NCBI GenBank assembly: GCA_001780825.1
Contig: MFIX01000233.1
Coordinates: 1-16,557 of the forward strand
Length of the DNA: 16,557 nt
From: Candidatus Glassbacteria bacterium RIFCSPLOWO2_12_FULL_58_11
GTDB taxonomy: Bacteria; Gemmatimonadota; Glassbacteria; GWA2-58-10
Reading direction: 5' to 3'
Shown here: one piece after another, positions 1 to 6,068 of the stretch
Layout of the letters: every line of letters begins with the position of its first letter
Position numbering within the stretch: the first letter of the stretch is position 1
Program-made: the position numbers and the translations under genes
The notes under the pieces: model-generated
What the model was told of the DNA's origin: nothing
The model's input: only the letters and a program-made list of their open reading frames with translations
Databases searched by the model: none

Positions 1-559
1 ACGGATATTTCAGGAAAACCTCGGAGTAATAAGTATCCTTGACCGTCAGAACCGAATCCCGGTAAGCCTGGGAAAAATTCGATTTCCGGTGGCAGTCCAG
101 GCAATTGCCCATTTCGAGCTTGTTGACCTGGGACACCAGCGGCATTGTCTCCACCTCGCCGTGGCATTCCTGGCAGCGGATCCCCGCTCTCAGGTGCCAC
201 TTGTGGCTGAAATAGACATGGTCCGGGAGGCGGTGGACCCTGGCCCACTGCACAGTCTCGCCGGCGTTGAACATCTTGTTCAGCTTCTGCACGTTCGGCT
301 TATCCATCGCCACTACGGAATGGCAGCCCATGCAAACATTCATCGGCGGGATACCGGCGTGCGGGCCTTTCTCGGCCGCGCTGTGGCAGTAAAGGCAATC
401 CATTTTGTAGTCGCCGGCGTGGATTTTGTGGCTGAAAGGGATCGGCTGGTCCGGGGCGTACCCGGCATTGCTGTCCAGGTCCCAGAGGTAGCGGCCGGCC
501 AGGGCGGCCAGGAATAATATGATCAGGATTAAATGCAGTTTGCTCTTCAATAGTGTCAT
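1..559 (-). CDS. actA: ActA-like multiheme cytochrome c (alternative complex III), C-terminus off window
   Basis: The frame is open without a stop from ATG at 559 to the left edge, giving 186 residues. An N-terminal hydrophobic segment (about residues 8-24) could be an uncleaved anchor or signal. Four CXXCH heme-binding motifs are visible: CLYCH 55-59, CMGCH 76-80, CQECH 129-133 and CLDCH 153-157. The stretch QPIPFSHKIHAGD (38-50) just before the first heme is typical of ActA, the pentaheme subunit of alternative complex III, a quinol oxidoreductase that passes electrons to cytochrome c or an oxidase. ActA proteins usually have five hemes, so a fifth motif should lie beyond the edge. The complex normally comes as an act operon, which would continue leftward; that is inference. 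The Shine-Dalgarno sequence before ATG 559 is poor. A different small multiheme c-type cytochrome cannot be excluded. Confidence 0.75.
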   Translation of the reverse strand, partial: MTLLKSKLHLILIILFLAALAGRYLWDLDSNAGYAPDQPIPFSHKIHAGDYKMDCLYCHSAAEKGPHAGIPPMNVCMGCHSVVAMDKPNVQKLNKMFNAGETVQWARVHRLPDHVYFSHKWHLRAGIRCQECHGEVETMPLVSQVNKLEMGNCLDCHRKSNFSQAYRDSVLTVKDTYYSEVFLKYP

Positions 560-839
560 CAGCACAATTCTTTATGAAGATATTTAAACTGCAAAATAAT
601 GTCGTTCGGCCCGAGTGTTGAAAGGCTTTAAGACATTTGTGGCGGGAAAGGCGGGAATAACGATGACGAGGGAAAATCTAGCTGTAGCAAAACTGTGTGT
701 CAAGAGAATACTTTCTGATTCAGGCGCTTCCATCTTCCCCTCATCAACGTCCAATGCTTCTTTAACGGACAGCAACGAGGGGATGTTGCAGAGGAAAGAT
801 TATCAATCAGCAAAAGTTTGATGCTCTCCGAAAGGCCGG
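560..839. other. Intergenic stretch with no recognised gene
   Basis: This stretch separates the start of the ActA-like gene from the barrel fragment beside tmRNA. It is more AT-rich than the flanking genes. Overlapping reading frames of about 60-70 codons are open on both strands (plus 615-821, minus 584-775). Neither has a convincing ribosome binding site or a family I recognise. I see no tRNA and no clear terminator. The upstream signals for the ActA-like gene should lie near 560-620, but no good -35/-10 pair stands out. Because it lies next to a gene fragment and a tmRNA 3' end, it may be leftover DNA from an integration or deletion; that is inference. Confidence 0.5.
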
Positions 840-1035
840 CTAAAGGCTGCGATTAATCCCGATCGAGAAATTCCACTTCGGCGTCAGTTGCAGCTCGTTG
901 ACCTGCTGGTACAGCGGCACCTGGATAAAGGAGTAAATCTTCCAGGAGCTCTGCACGGCCACCGTAATCCCGGGGCTGAGATAAATCAGCCTGCCGCCGG
1001 GCAGCAAGAAGAAGAACTTGACGCTGGTATTTAAA
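840..1035 (-). pseudogene. C-terminal remnant of an outer-membrane beta-barrel protein
   Basis: Read from the end of tmRNA leftward, the frame gives about 64 residues with no start codon of its own, ending at TAG 840-842. It contains YLSPGITVAV, then VPLYQQVNELQLTP and a final strand FSIGINRSL. This alternation, with a 'SPGI...VYxxVQ(L/V)PxYQxVNxxQLTxxW' pattern, is what the last strands of uncharacterised outer-membrane transporter/TonB-type barrels look like. The only in-frame ATG lies inside the tmRNA gene (1091), so independent translation as such a protein is unlikely. The fragment starts within a few bases of the tmRNA CCA end. I read it as a gene truncated by recombination at that site. 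The family assignment is from pattern memory only. Confidence 0.5.
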
Positions 1036-1037
1036 AA

Positions 1038-1396
1038 TGGTGGAGGCGGTGGGAATCGAACCCACGTCCGAAGATAAGCCTGATACGGCATCTACATGCA
1101 TAGCCGGTGATTTGATCTCGCCGGACGGCTGCTACACCGACAAAGCCACCGCCCGGCCAGCCGGATTAAATCTCGCTCCTTACAATTCCGGCGCTTGCTG
1201 GAGCCAGCCTGTATTTGCGACGCCCGCCGCAGCTCCACAGGCAGGGATCATGCGGCAGACGGGATGCCTGTTAGTTAGGCAGCCAGAGCCAAGTCGTAGT
1301 TGGCATTTAATGCTTGTCCCATTTGATAACGGGGTACGGGTCCCCGGCATGCAGCCCTACCCTGCCAAATATCCCCGTCGAAACCAGATCGCCCCC
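1038..1396 (-). ncRNA. ssrA: Transfer-messenger RNA (tmRNA), one-piece
   Basis: tmRNA rescues stalled ribosomes by acting first as an alanyl-tRNA and then as a short mRNA. On the minus strand the 5' end GGGGGCGATCTGGTTTCGAC (from 1396) and the 3' end GGTTCGATTCCCACCGCCTCC-A-CCA (ending 1038) form a 7-bp acceptor stem with one G-U pair. The T-arm loop and the encoded CCA are intact. The length of 359 bases fits the one-piece family. The tag reading frame ends at TAA (1275-1277). It reads ANYDLALAA if the resume codon is GCC (1302-1304), or ALNANYDLALAA if it is GCA (1311-1313). The C-terminal ALAA matches the usual protease-recognition end. A second TAA follows out of frame. The gene is transcribed from the promoter at 1416-1444. 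Confidence 0.95.
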
Positions 1397-1415
1397 TTAT
1401 TTAAGTGTTTGTTTA

Positions 1416-1444
1416 AAACTATCCTTTGCAGTTGACAATGTCAA
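1416..1444 (-). promoter_or_regulatory. Housekeeping-sigma promoter for ssrA
   Basis: On the minus strand there is a perfect -35 box TTGACA (1444-1439), a 17-base spacer and a weaker -10 box TAGTTT (1421-1416). Transcription would start near 1409, leaving about a dozen bases of leader before the mature tmRNA end at 1396. That suits a precursor trimmed by RNase P. The -35 box is one half of a palindrome shared with the opposite promoter. Confidence 0.65.
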
Positions 1445-1460
1445 GCGGAGGGCTTAAAAT
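1432..1460 (+). promoter_or_regulatory. Housekeeping-sigma promoter for the cvpA-like gene
   Basis: On the plus strand there is TTGACA (1432-1437), a 17-base spacer and TAAAAT (1455-1460, five of six consensus). Transcription would start near 1467, giving a leader of about 65 bases before ATG 1533. The -35 boxes of this promoter and the ssrA promoter sit back to back in the 13-base palindrome TTGACAATGTCAA (1432-1444), so the two polymerases would compete for the same DNA. Confidence 0.7.
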
Positions 1461-1532
1461 GTACTTGCTTTAAGGATTCGAGCGTTATTCTCAGCAGCTT
1501 TCACCCGAACCGTCGGCAACCTGACCGCTCCT

Positions 1533-2033
1533 ATGACAGTCGTTGATTTTATTATCATCGGCATCTGTCTTTTTTTCACCCTCCAGGGGCTTTTCAAAGG
1601 TTTCCTGCTAGAAGTTTTCGGTATCCTCGCCCTGGCCGCAGGCACGCTGGCCGCGGTCAAATTCCACGATTACCCCAAGGTCTGGTTCGAGAGTATCTTT
1701 CCTCCGGGACCCTCGCTGGAAGCCGCCGGCTTTATCAGCGTCTTTATCGCGGTCTGGCTGGCGGTCAAGGTCATGGGCTGGATGCTGAGCAGGAACATGG
1801 GCGAGGCTGAAACCAACCCCTTCAGCCGCCTGGCCGGCGGAGCGCTGGGTCTGTGTAAATGCGTACTGTTTATCTCGATGTTTATTTACACGGCCGAAAG
1901 CGCATTCCCGGGCAACAAGTTCACCGGGCACAACAAGGTCACCCCGCTGTTCCTCGACGTCGCCCACCGCATCCAGGCAGTCGCGCCTTTCCCGACGCTG
2001 CCCGATCTTTCAAATCTGCCCGATGCCCGTTAA
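1533..2033 (+). CDS. cvpA: CvpA family inner-membrane protein
   Basis: This is a 166-residue protein with about four hydrophobic spans (around residues 4-24, 28-44, 66-84 and 100-120). The opening DFIIIGICLFFTLQGLFKGFLLEVFGILA is the standard start of the CvpA/colicin V production family: a first helix, then a G-x-x-x-G-F turn. E. coli CvpA is linked to colicin V secretion and envelope stress; the molecular role is not well defined, so function here is by family only. The loop after the third span is charged (NMGEAETNPFSRLAGG) and the C-terminal 35 residues are soluble and proline-rich. The ATG lacks a good Shine-Dalgarno sequence. The gene is alone on its strand, transcribed from 1432-1460, and converges on the lytic transglycosylase gene. 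The length matches the family. Confidence 0.85.
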   Translation: MTVVDFIIIGICLFFTLQGLFKGFLLEVFGILALAAGTLAAVKFHDYPKVWFESIFPPGPSLEAAGFISVFIAVWLAVKVMGWMLSRNMGEAETNPFSRLAGGALGLCKCVLFISMFIYTAESAFPGNKFTGHNKVTPLFLDVAHRIQAVAPFPTLPDLSNLPDAR

Positions 2034-2103
2034 TGGTTCCCGTCAATACCGATTCAGAATTCCGTCTGCCCTCTGCCTGAACCCCACTCGAATTGTGCGG
2101 GAA

Positions 2104-2140
2104 CGAAAAAACCGCCCTCCCCTCAAACAGGGAGAGCGGT
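2104..2140 (-). terminator. Rho-independent terminator of the transglycosylase gene
   Basis: ACCGC-C-CTCCC (2111-2121) pairs with GGGAG-A-GCGGT (2130-2140): ten base pairs with one C/A mismatch and an 8-base loop. On the minus strand the stem is followed by a run of seven T (2111-2105), placing it 30 bases past the stop codon at 2170. The plus side lacks a T run, so it probably does not end cvpA transcripts efficiently. Confidence 0.85.
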
Positions 2141-2169
2141 TGCTCTAAACCGTACGCCCCTGCCGCCTG

Positions 2170-2895
2170 CTAAAAGTTACTGTCCAGCACTTTCGTGGCA
2201 TAACCATTGGCCGGATTGACCCCCAGGTTCACCAGCTCGTTTACCTTGCCCCGGCCCCGGTTGTAGGCCAGTAGGGCGAGCCGTGTATCTCCCCGGTAAA
2301 AGTGCAGGTGGTCCTTCAGGTGCTTAATCCCGATCCGGATATTGTAGGCCGGATCGTACAGCCTCCGGGGAGTCGCGCCGGGATCGATACTGAGCGCGGT
2401 GCCATAGCGCACCTGCATCAGGCCTATCTCGCCCACCGGGCCGATACAGTCGGATTTAAAGCGGCTCTCGGTCCAGATTATCCGGTAAATCAGCTCCGGA
2501 TCGATATTTTCATCCTCGCTGATATTATAGATCAGGGAGGACAGGCGGTAATTTATATCGAAGCGCAGCGCGTAGCTCTTTATCTGCTGATTCAATTTCA
2601 GCTTACCGAGCTCTTCCAGGGCCGCCAGATGCATCGCCCGGGCCTCGGCAATTACCGGCACTTCGCGGTCCGGGATGGCCTCCCCGGCCTGGATTTTGGT
2701 CCTCAGGGAAGAGGAATTCGGCAACTGGTACACCCCGTGCACCACTGTGCCCATCAGAGCCACAGAGATCAGGCTGAACAGGAAGTTCTGGGACAGGCCC
2801 GGCATCCAGCGGCTTCGGAGGCTTTGATTGCGCCCCTCCCGCAAACATCGTCGGGTTTTGCGCTCGATTAAAAACTTGAGCCGAAATTTATTCAT
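2170..2895 (-). CDS. Membrane-anchored lytic transglycosylase (SLT/LysM-type goose lysozyme fold)
   Basis: This 241-residue protein should cleave peptidoglycan glycan strands between MurNAc and GlcNAc, forming 1,6-anhydro-MurNAc. The N-terminus is basic (residues 1-30), followed by one membrane span at about 37-56, so the catalytic domain faces the periplasm. The SLT domain covers about 120-235. It shows IIWTESRF with catalytic Glu143, GEIGLMQV (156-162), and LLAYNRG (208-214) with the conserved Tyr-Asn. Together these are the ES, GLMQ and AYN signatures of family 1 lytic transglycosylases. Translation starts at ATG 2895 with AGGAG about ten bases upstream. The gene is a single unit ended by the hairpin at 2104-2140. 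A perfect palindrome lies 40-80 bases upstream. There are no LysM repeats, so it resembles the short anchored type rather than MltD. Confidence 0.88.
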   Translation of the reverse strand: MNKFRLKFLIERKTRRCLREGRNQSLRSRWMPGLSQNFLFSLISVALMGTVVHGVYQLPNSSSLRTKIQAGEAIPDREVPVIAEARAMHLAALEELGKLKLNQQIKSYALRFDINYRLSSLIYNISEDENIDPELIYRIIWTESRFKSDCIGPVGEIGLMQVRYGTALSIDPGATPRRLYDPAYNIRIGIKHLKDHLHFYRGDTRLALLAYNRGRGKVNELVNLGVNPANGYATKVLDSNF

Positions 2896-2935
2896 AAAGT
2901 GGCGCTCCTATAGTCATTGGGCGGGGGACCCGTTA

Positions 2936-2974
2936 TTTGCAAAGCTAATCCTGATTATCAGGATTAGCCGCAAA
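2936..2974. repeat. Perfect palindrome upstream of the transglycosylase gene
   Basis: GCTAATCCTGA (2944-2954) is mirrored exactly by TCAGGATTAGC (2958-2968) around a 3-base centre. The outer bases TTTGC (2936-2940) and GCAAA (2970-2974) extend the symmetry across a 3/1-base internal bulge. No T run follows on either strand, so it is not a standard terminator. Lying 48-73 bases before ATG 2895, it could be an operator or a leader-RNA hairpin. The protein that would bind it is unknown. Confidence 0.6.
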
Positions 2975-3334
2975 CCAATTCCCGGATTCGCAGTAATATA
3001 AAAAAAAGCAACCTTTCCTTTCCGATTGAAGCAGCCGGCGTCTGATTGCCTATCTGAGCAGTCTATCCGACTTAACAAGCGAAAAAAAAAAGATTGCTTT
3101 GCCGTATGTTACTGATATCTTTATCTAATCAGCAGACGAGCTAAACGGTTTTCCTGAATTATCGTTTTCCTTTTCCAAATAAACAAAATATTTCAAAAAA
3201 GTTGGGTAAACATAAATATATTTACTCTCGTTGTCAAGCTTTTTTCACTTTTTACGGCCGATAAAGCAATCTTGAGCATTAATATAGCAGGAATTATGCC
3301 AGAATAATTCAGTCGCGGGTGAAGGGATTCAGAG
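2975..3334. other. AT-rich intergenic region
   Basis: This is the longest gene-free stretch in the window and far more AT-rich than its surroundings. It has A runs of 8 (about 3000-3008) and 10 (about 3083-3092) and several T-rich blocks. It lies between two divergent genes, the transglycosylase (minus) and the small membrane protein (plus), so it should hold both promoters. I could not find a -35/-10 pair on either strand good enough to call. A TTGTCA at 3231-3236 has no -10 at a proper distance. I see no ORF, tRNA or repeat array. Confidence 0.5.
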
Positions 3335-3481
3335 ATGAACAGCGAGCGGGCAAACCTCTGGTTTTACATCCATGAGACGATCAATATAGTTATTACGGTT
3401 TCGATTTTCGTCCTGCTCTTCCTGATCGCCTCCAAGGTTTTCCATAATATTTCCTCCCTTTTCAACATCATTACGGTCTAG
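3335..3481 (+). CDS. Small single-span membrane protein, 48 residues
   Basis: ATG 3335 to TAG 3479-3481 encodes 48 residues: a polar start (MNSERANLWFYIHET), one strongly hydrophobic helix at about 16-32 (INIVITVSIFVLLFLIA), then KVFHNISSLFNIITV. The start is preceded by GAAGGGA, about eight bases from the ATG, a reasonable ribosome binding site. Codon choice is normal for the window, and the hydrophobic core is continuous on this strand only. I do not recognise the family. It stands alone, facing away from the transglycosylase and converging on the GWxTD gene. It may be a small regulatory or assembly peptide of the inner membrane; that is speculation. A chance ORF is possible, but the site plus a well-formed helix make a real gene more likely than not. 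Confidence 0.55.
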   Translation: MNSERANLWFYIHETINIVITVSIFVLLFLIASKVFHNISSLFNIITV

Positions 3482-3549
3482 CCTGAAAATAAGCCCTCAT
3501 ATTCCCGATTTGCGGATATTATGCTTCGAATGCGGCATCGGATATTGTC

Positions 3550-3573
3550 AAAACCGCTCCGGGGTGGCTGCGG
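3550..3573 (-). terminator. Weak possible terminator after the GWxTD gene
   Basis: On the minus strand, two bases past the stop codon, CCGC-ag-CC pairs with GG-a-GCGG around a short C-rich loop and is followed by TTTT. The stem has only six pairs and an internal bulge, so it is a marginal candidate. It is the only hairpin with a T run near the end of this gene. Confidence 0.35.
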
Positions 3574-3575
3574 GT

Positions 3576-5903
3576 TTACTTGGTAATCAGGAAAGTGACA
3601 TCCTTTGAGGCGATCTGGTGGCTGACCGTATCCTCGACAGTCACCATCAGATTATAGCTGCCGGGCGGATAACCGGCTGGATCGAGCGAGAGATATACCG
3701 GATCGATATTGCCGCGTGTCTCCAGGTCTCTTTCGAACGTGGTGACCACTTTGCCGATCTCGTTGCGCACCCCGATAAAGCGGCCGAGGGTGGAAATGAT
3801 TTTTCTTGCAATGTTGAGATCGCCCCCGGTGGAGCTGACCAGGTAATCCACCTTGACGTGCTTGGTGTTGGCCGAATCCGGTTTCAGGTTGTAAAGCTCA
3901 TAATAGACATAGATCGGCGTGCTCTGCTTGAAAGAGGCGGAGGGCATGGGGGCGATCCTGTACCCGCGCAGGTTGAACTTACTGGGCGCCCGGTCCTCGG
4001 CAATATCGGCGGCCAGGATCATGTCGCTGACATAGAAACTGTCCGGGCTGGCGTAGGAATGGACGAAAAAATTGCTCTTATAAATCTGCATCAGGTTGCT
4101 GCGGGTCTGTTTGAGCAGGGCCGCAAGGTGGTAATTGCCGGGAGGCAGGCTCAGCGAGACCAGGTCCGGGATCATGCTTTCGCGCGAGGCGACGAAATTA
4201 GGGACCCGGTAAGTCTTATCCTGGCTCACCCTGCCGCGTTCCTGCCACCAGGTATCATAAGCGACCACCTCCAGCCTGACCGGCACCTCGACCGTGCCGA
4301 ACGGATCGGGAACTTTCACCTGGTCGGTGGGCAGCGCGAAATATACGCCGACCGCGCTCGTTGAATCAGAGCCTTTGAGCGAGACCGGATAGTAATAAAA
4401 ATTCATCGGCTCTTCCTCGAACTTGTATTCGAAGGTCTCGGTCATCTCGCCTTCGGTCAGGCCCCGCTCGACCAGCATTTGCTCATCGTGGAAGAGGTCC
4501 AGCATGCTTCCGCGACGGGCATCCGCGACGTTGCCCTGAAAGTTATGCAGCTCATTGGCAAGCTGATCGTACTTGGCGTCGATTTCCCCGCGCGAGCGCA
4601 GCAGCGCCTCGATATTGTGCCCCCCCATGTTGATCTCCGATTGCAGGTCCGGGATCAGCGCCTCCTCGAGGCTGTAAGCCATGCGGTAGAAATTGTTCCG
4701 CGCCACGAAATGATAGATCAGCGGGTTGGAGCGATTTTTACTGTAGAGCCATGTTTCATTGTCCCGGATCGCCCAGTTGCCGGACAGGCTGATTTTCTGG
4801 TCCGGCTCGCCGTGCTTGATGTACACCCTGCCCCGCTCATCATAGCCCGGTTTCAGGGGGCTGTAGTACTTTTCGTGAGCGACATCGATTCGCTTGTAAT
4901 GTTCCGCCAGCCGTTCATTTTTCAGCGTGGTCGGGGTCGGATCCTTCCGTCCCCAGAAAGAGATTATAAAGATTCCCTTCCGGCCGGTGGGAGTGTACTG
5001 GAATTCCTTTTTTTCATCACTGGTGGTCAGATCCTTCAGATCCTCGAACACCTCCTCAGCCACCGCATCGTCCATGTCGCGGGCGGCACTGAAGTAAGCC
5101 TCGCAGCCCAGGCTACCTTCCTCAAGGCGGAACAGTTCCTTGGACATCAGAAACCGCTCGCGGGCCGTGAGCTTATCGATCCCGGCATCGGCGATCTTGT
5201 GGAACATCTCCCGGGCCAGCTCCTTGTCTCCGGAATGGGTGTAGATGCGGGCCAGTTGGAAAAGATACTGCGGCCGGTCTCCGTGTGATTCCTGCATTTC
5301 GGTCAGGAAGAGGATTCCGCGTTCGAGAAAATTATCGTTGATATAAGCATCACAAAGGACATTCATTTTCTGCTGGTCCTCCGGATCGCTGCGCACCAGC
5401 TCCTCCAGGGTGTCCCAGAAATGGGTTTCCGGAAAGTCCTTCAAGTTGAACCGGTCCGCCGCGAGAGCCTGGTAATAGCTATAACTGCGGCCCTCTTGGT
5501 CCACGGCTTTCAATTGTTTGAGCGTGGCGCTCATGTCCTTGTCTTTATTCCGGATAAGGTGGACCTCGCAGAGTCCCTCGAGCGCCTTGAGGTCCTTTTT
5601 ATCGATGCCCAGCGACGCTCTGAATGATTTCTCGGCATCTTTTTCATCTTTCGCGGACAGTTGGGCCCGACCAAGCGTGTTCAGCACCTCGGTTGTCGGT
5701 TTTTCACGCTTGAGCCACTTTTCCAGGGCCGCGCGGGCCCGCGCCCAGCCCTTGTTATGGGCCGCTTCCATGCCGAACTTGTAAAGTTGATCGGTAGAGA
5801 GGGTATCGCTGAATTCATCTTCCGCCCGGCCAAGCGAGGGGCCGGCAAGCAGGAATATTCCAAGCAGGATAATGGTGATTTTTTCTAGAGTTCTCGACAT
5901 CAT
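3576..5903 (-). CDS. GWxTD-domain protein with N-terminal TPR-like repeats
   Basis: This is a 775-residue exported protein. Residues 1-27 form a signal peptide, with probable cleavage after GRA. Residues 35-290 are alpha-helical with TPR-like pairs (for example LNTLGRAQLSAKDEKDAEKSFRASL, 74-98, and LFQLARIYTHSGDKELAREMFHKI, 214-237). A GWxTD domain follows at about 305-480: FWGRKDPTPTTLKNE (316-330), then the Tyr/Asp-rich helix, then RGRVYIKHGEPDQ (357-369). The tail (490-775) is beta-rich and looks like sandwich domains (PPGNYHLAALL, PPGSYNLMVTVED). GWxTD proteins are found mainly in FCB and Acidobacteria-type genomes and have no established function. The name-giving motif is degenerate here: the aligned stretch reads PGYDE. 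The gene has its own promoter (6003-6031). It begins MM, and I use the first ATG, although the nearest GGAGG is 17 bases away. Confidence 0.8.
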   Translation of the reverse strand: MMSRTLEKITIILLGIFLLAGPSLGRAEDEFSDTLSTDQLYKFGMEAAHNKGWARARAALEKWLKREKPTTEVLNTLGRAQLSAKDEKDAEKSFRASLGIDKKDLKALEGLCEVHLIRNKDKDMSATLKQLKAVDQEGRSYSYYQALAADRFNLKDFPETHFWDTLEELVRSDPEDQQKMNVLCDAYINDNFLERGILFLTEMQESHGDRPQYLFQLARIYTHSGDKELAREMFHKIADAGIDKLTARERFLMSKELFRLEEGSLGCEAYFSAARDMDDAVAEEVFEDLKDLTTSDEKKEFQYTPTGRKGIFIISFWGRKDPTPTTLKNERLAEHYKRIDVAHEKYYSPLKPGYDERGRVYIKHGEPDQKISLSGNWAIRDNETWLYSKNRSNPLIYHFVARNNFYRMAYSLEEALIPDLQSEINMGGHNIEALLRSRGEIDAKYDQLANELHNFQGNVADARRGSMLDLFHDEQMLVERGLTEGEMTETFEYKFEEEPMNFYYYPVSLKGSDSTSAVGVYFALPTDQVKVPDPFGTVEVPVRLEVVAYDTWWQERGRVSQDKTYRVPNFVASRESMIPDLVSLSLPPGNYHLAALLKQTRSNLMQIYKSNFFVHSYASPDSFYVSDMILAADIAEDRAPSKFNLRGYRIAPMPSASFKQSTPIYVYYELYNLKPDSANTKHVKVDYLVSSTGGDLNIARKIISTLGRFIGVRNEIGKVVTTFERDLETRGNIDPVYLSLDPAGYPPGSYNLMVTVEDTVSHQIASKDVTFLITK

Positions 5904-6002
5904 TCCGGTTTTCTTTCAATCCTCCGGGCAATTCGGCGACCTCGGCCGATTCCGCTGAACAGCTTCAATATAATACACATCAGCGCCGAAAATGTTTGTG
6001 GA

Positions 6003-6031
6003 AATATAACGGCCTGAGCCGCACTTGGCAA
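6003..6031 (-). promoter_or_regulatory. Promoter for the GWxTD gene
   Basis: On the minus strand there is TTGCCA (6031-6026, five of six), a 17-base spacer and TATATT (6008-6003, five of six). The predicted start is near 5996, giving a leader of about 90 bases. A 7-bp inverted repeat, AACCGCG (6030-6036) with CGCGGTT (6061-6067), overlaps the -35 box just after the dctM stop. It may act as a weak transcript-end structure or an operator. Confidence 0.6.
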
Positions 6032-6068
6032 CCGCGCTGCAAAGGAACCTGCCGCAAGAACGCGGTTT

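Noticed and set aside
89..517. Plus-strand 142-residue ORF
   Set aside because: It lies antisense to the ActA-like gene, whose opposite frame holds four CXXCH motifs and a membrane segment. The plus frame has no recognisable domain.
615..821. Plus-strand 68-residue ORF as a gene
   Set aside because: It has no ribosome binding site before its ATG and no recognised family, and an opposing open frame covers the same bases. It is described as intergenic instead.
1037..1435. Plus-strand 132-residue ORF and two minus ORFs (840-1091, 853-1101) crossing the tmRNA
   Set aside because: The tmRNA structure explains 1038-1396. The plus ORF is its antisense, and the minus ORFs start inside the RNA gene. 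Only the part past the CCA end has barrel-like sequence.
2036..2104. GTTCCCG/CGGGAAC inverted repeat as a cvpA terminator
   Set aside because: The 7-bp arms are separated by about 55 bases and no T run follows on the plus strand.
4479..5288. Plus-strand 269-residue ORF (also 3618-4364)
   Set aside because: These are antisense shadows of the GWxTD gene. They have no signal, motif or ribosome site of their own.
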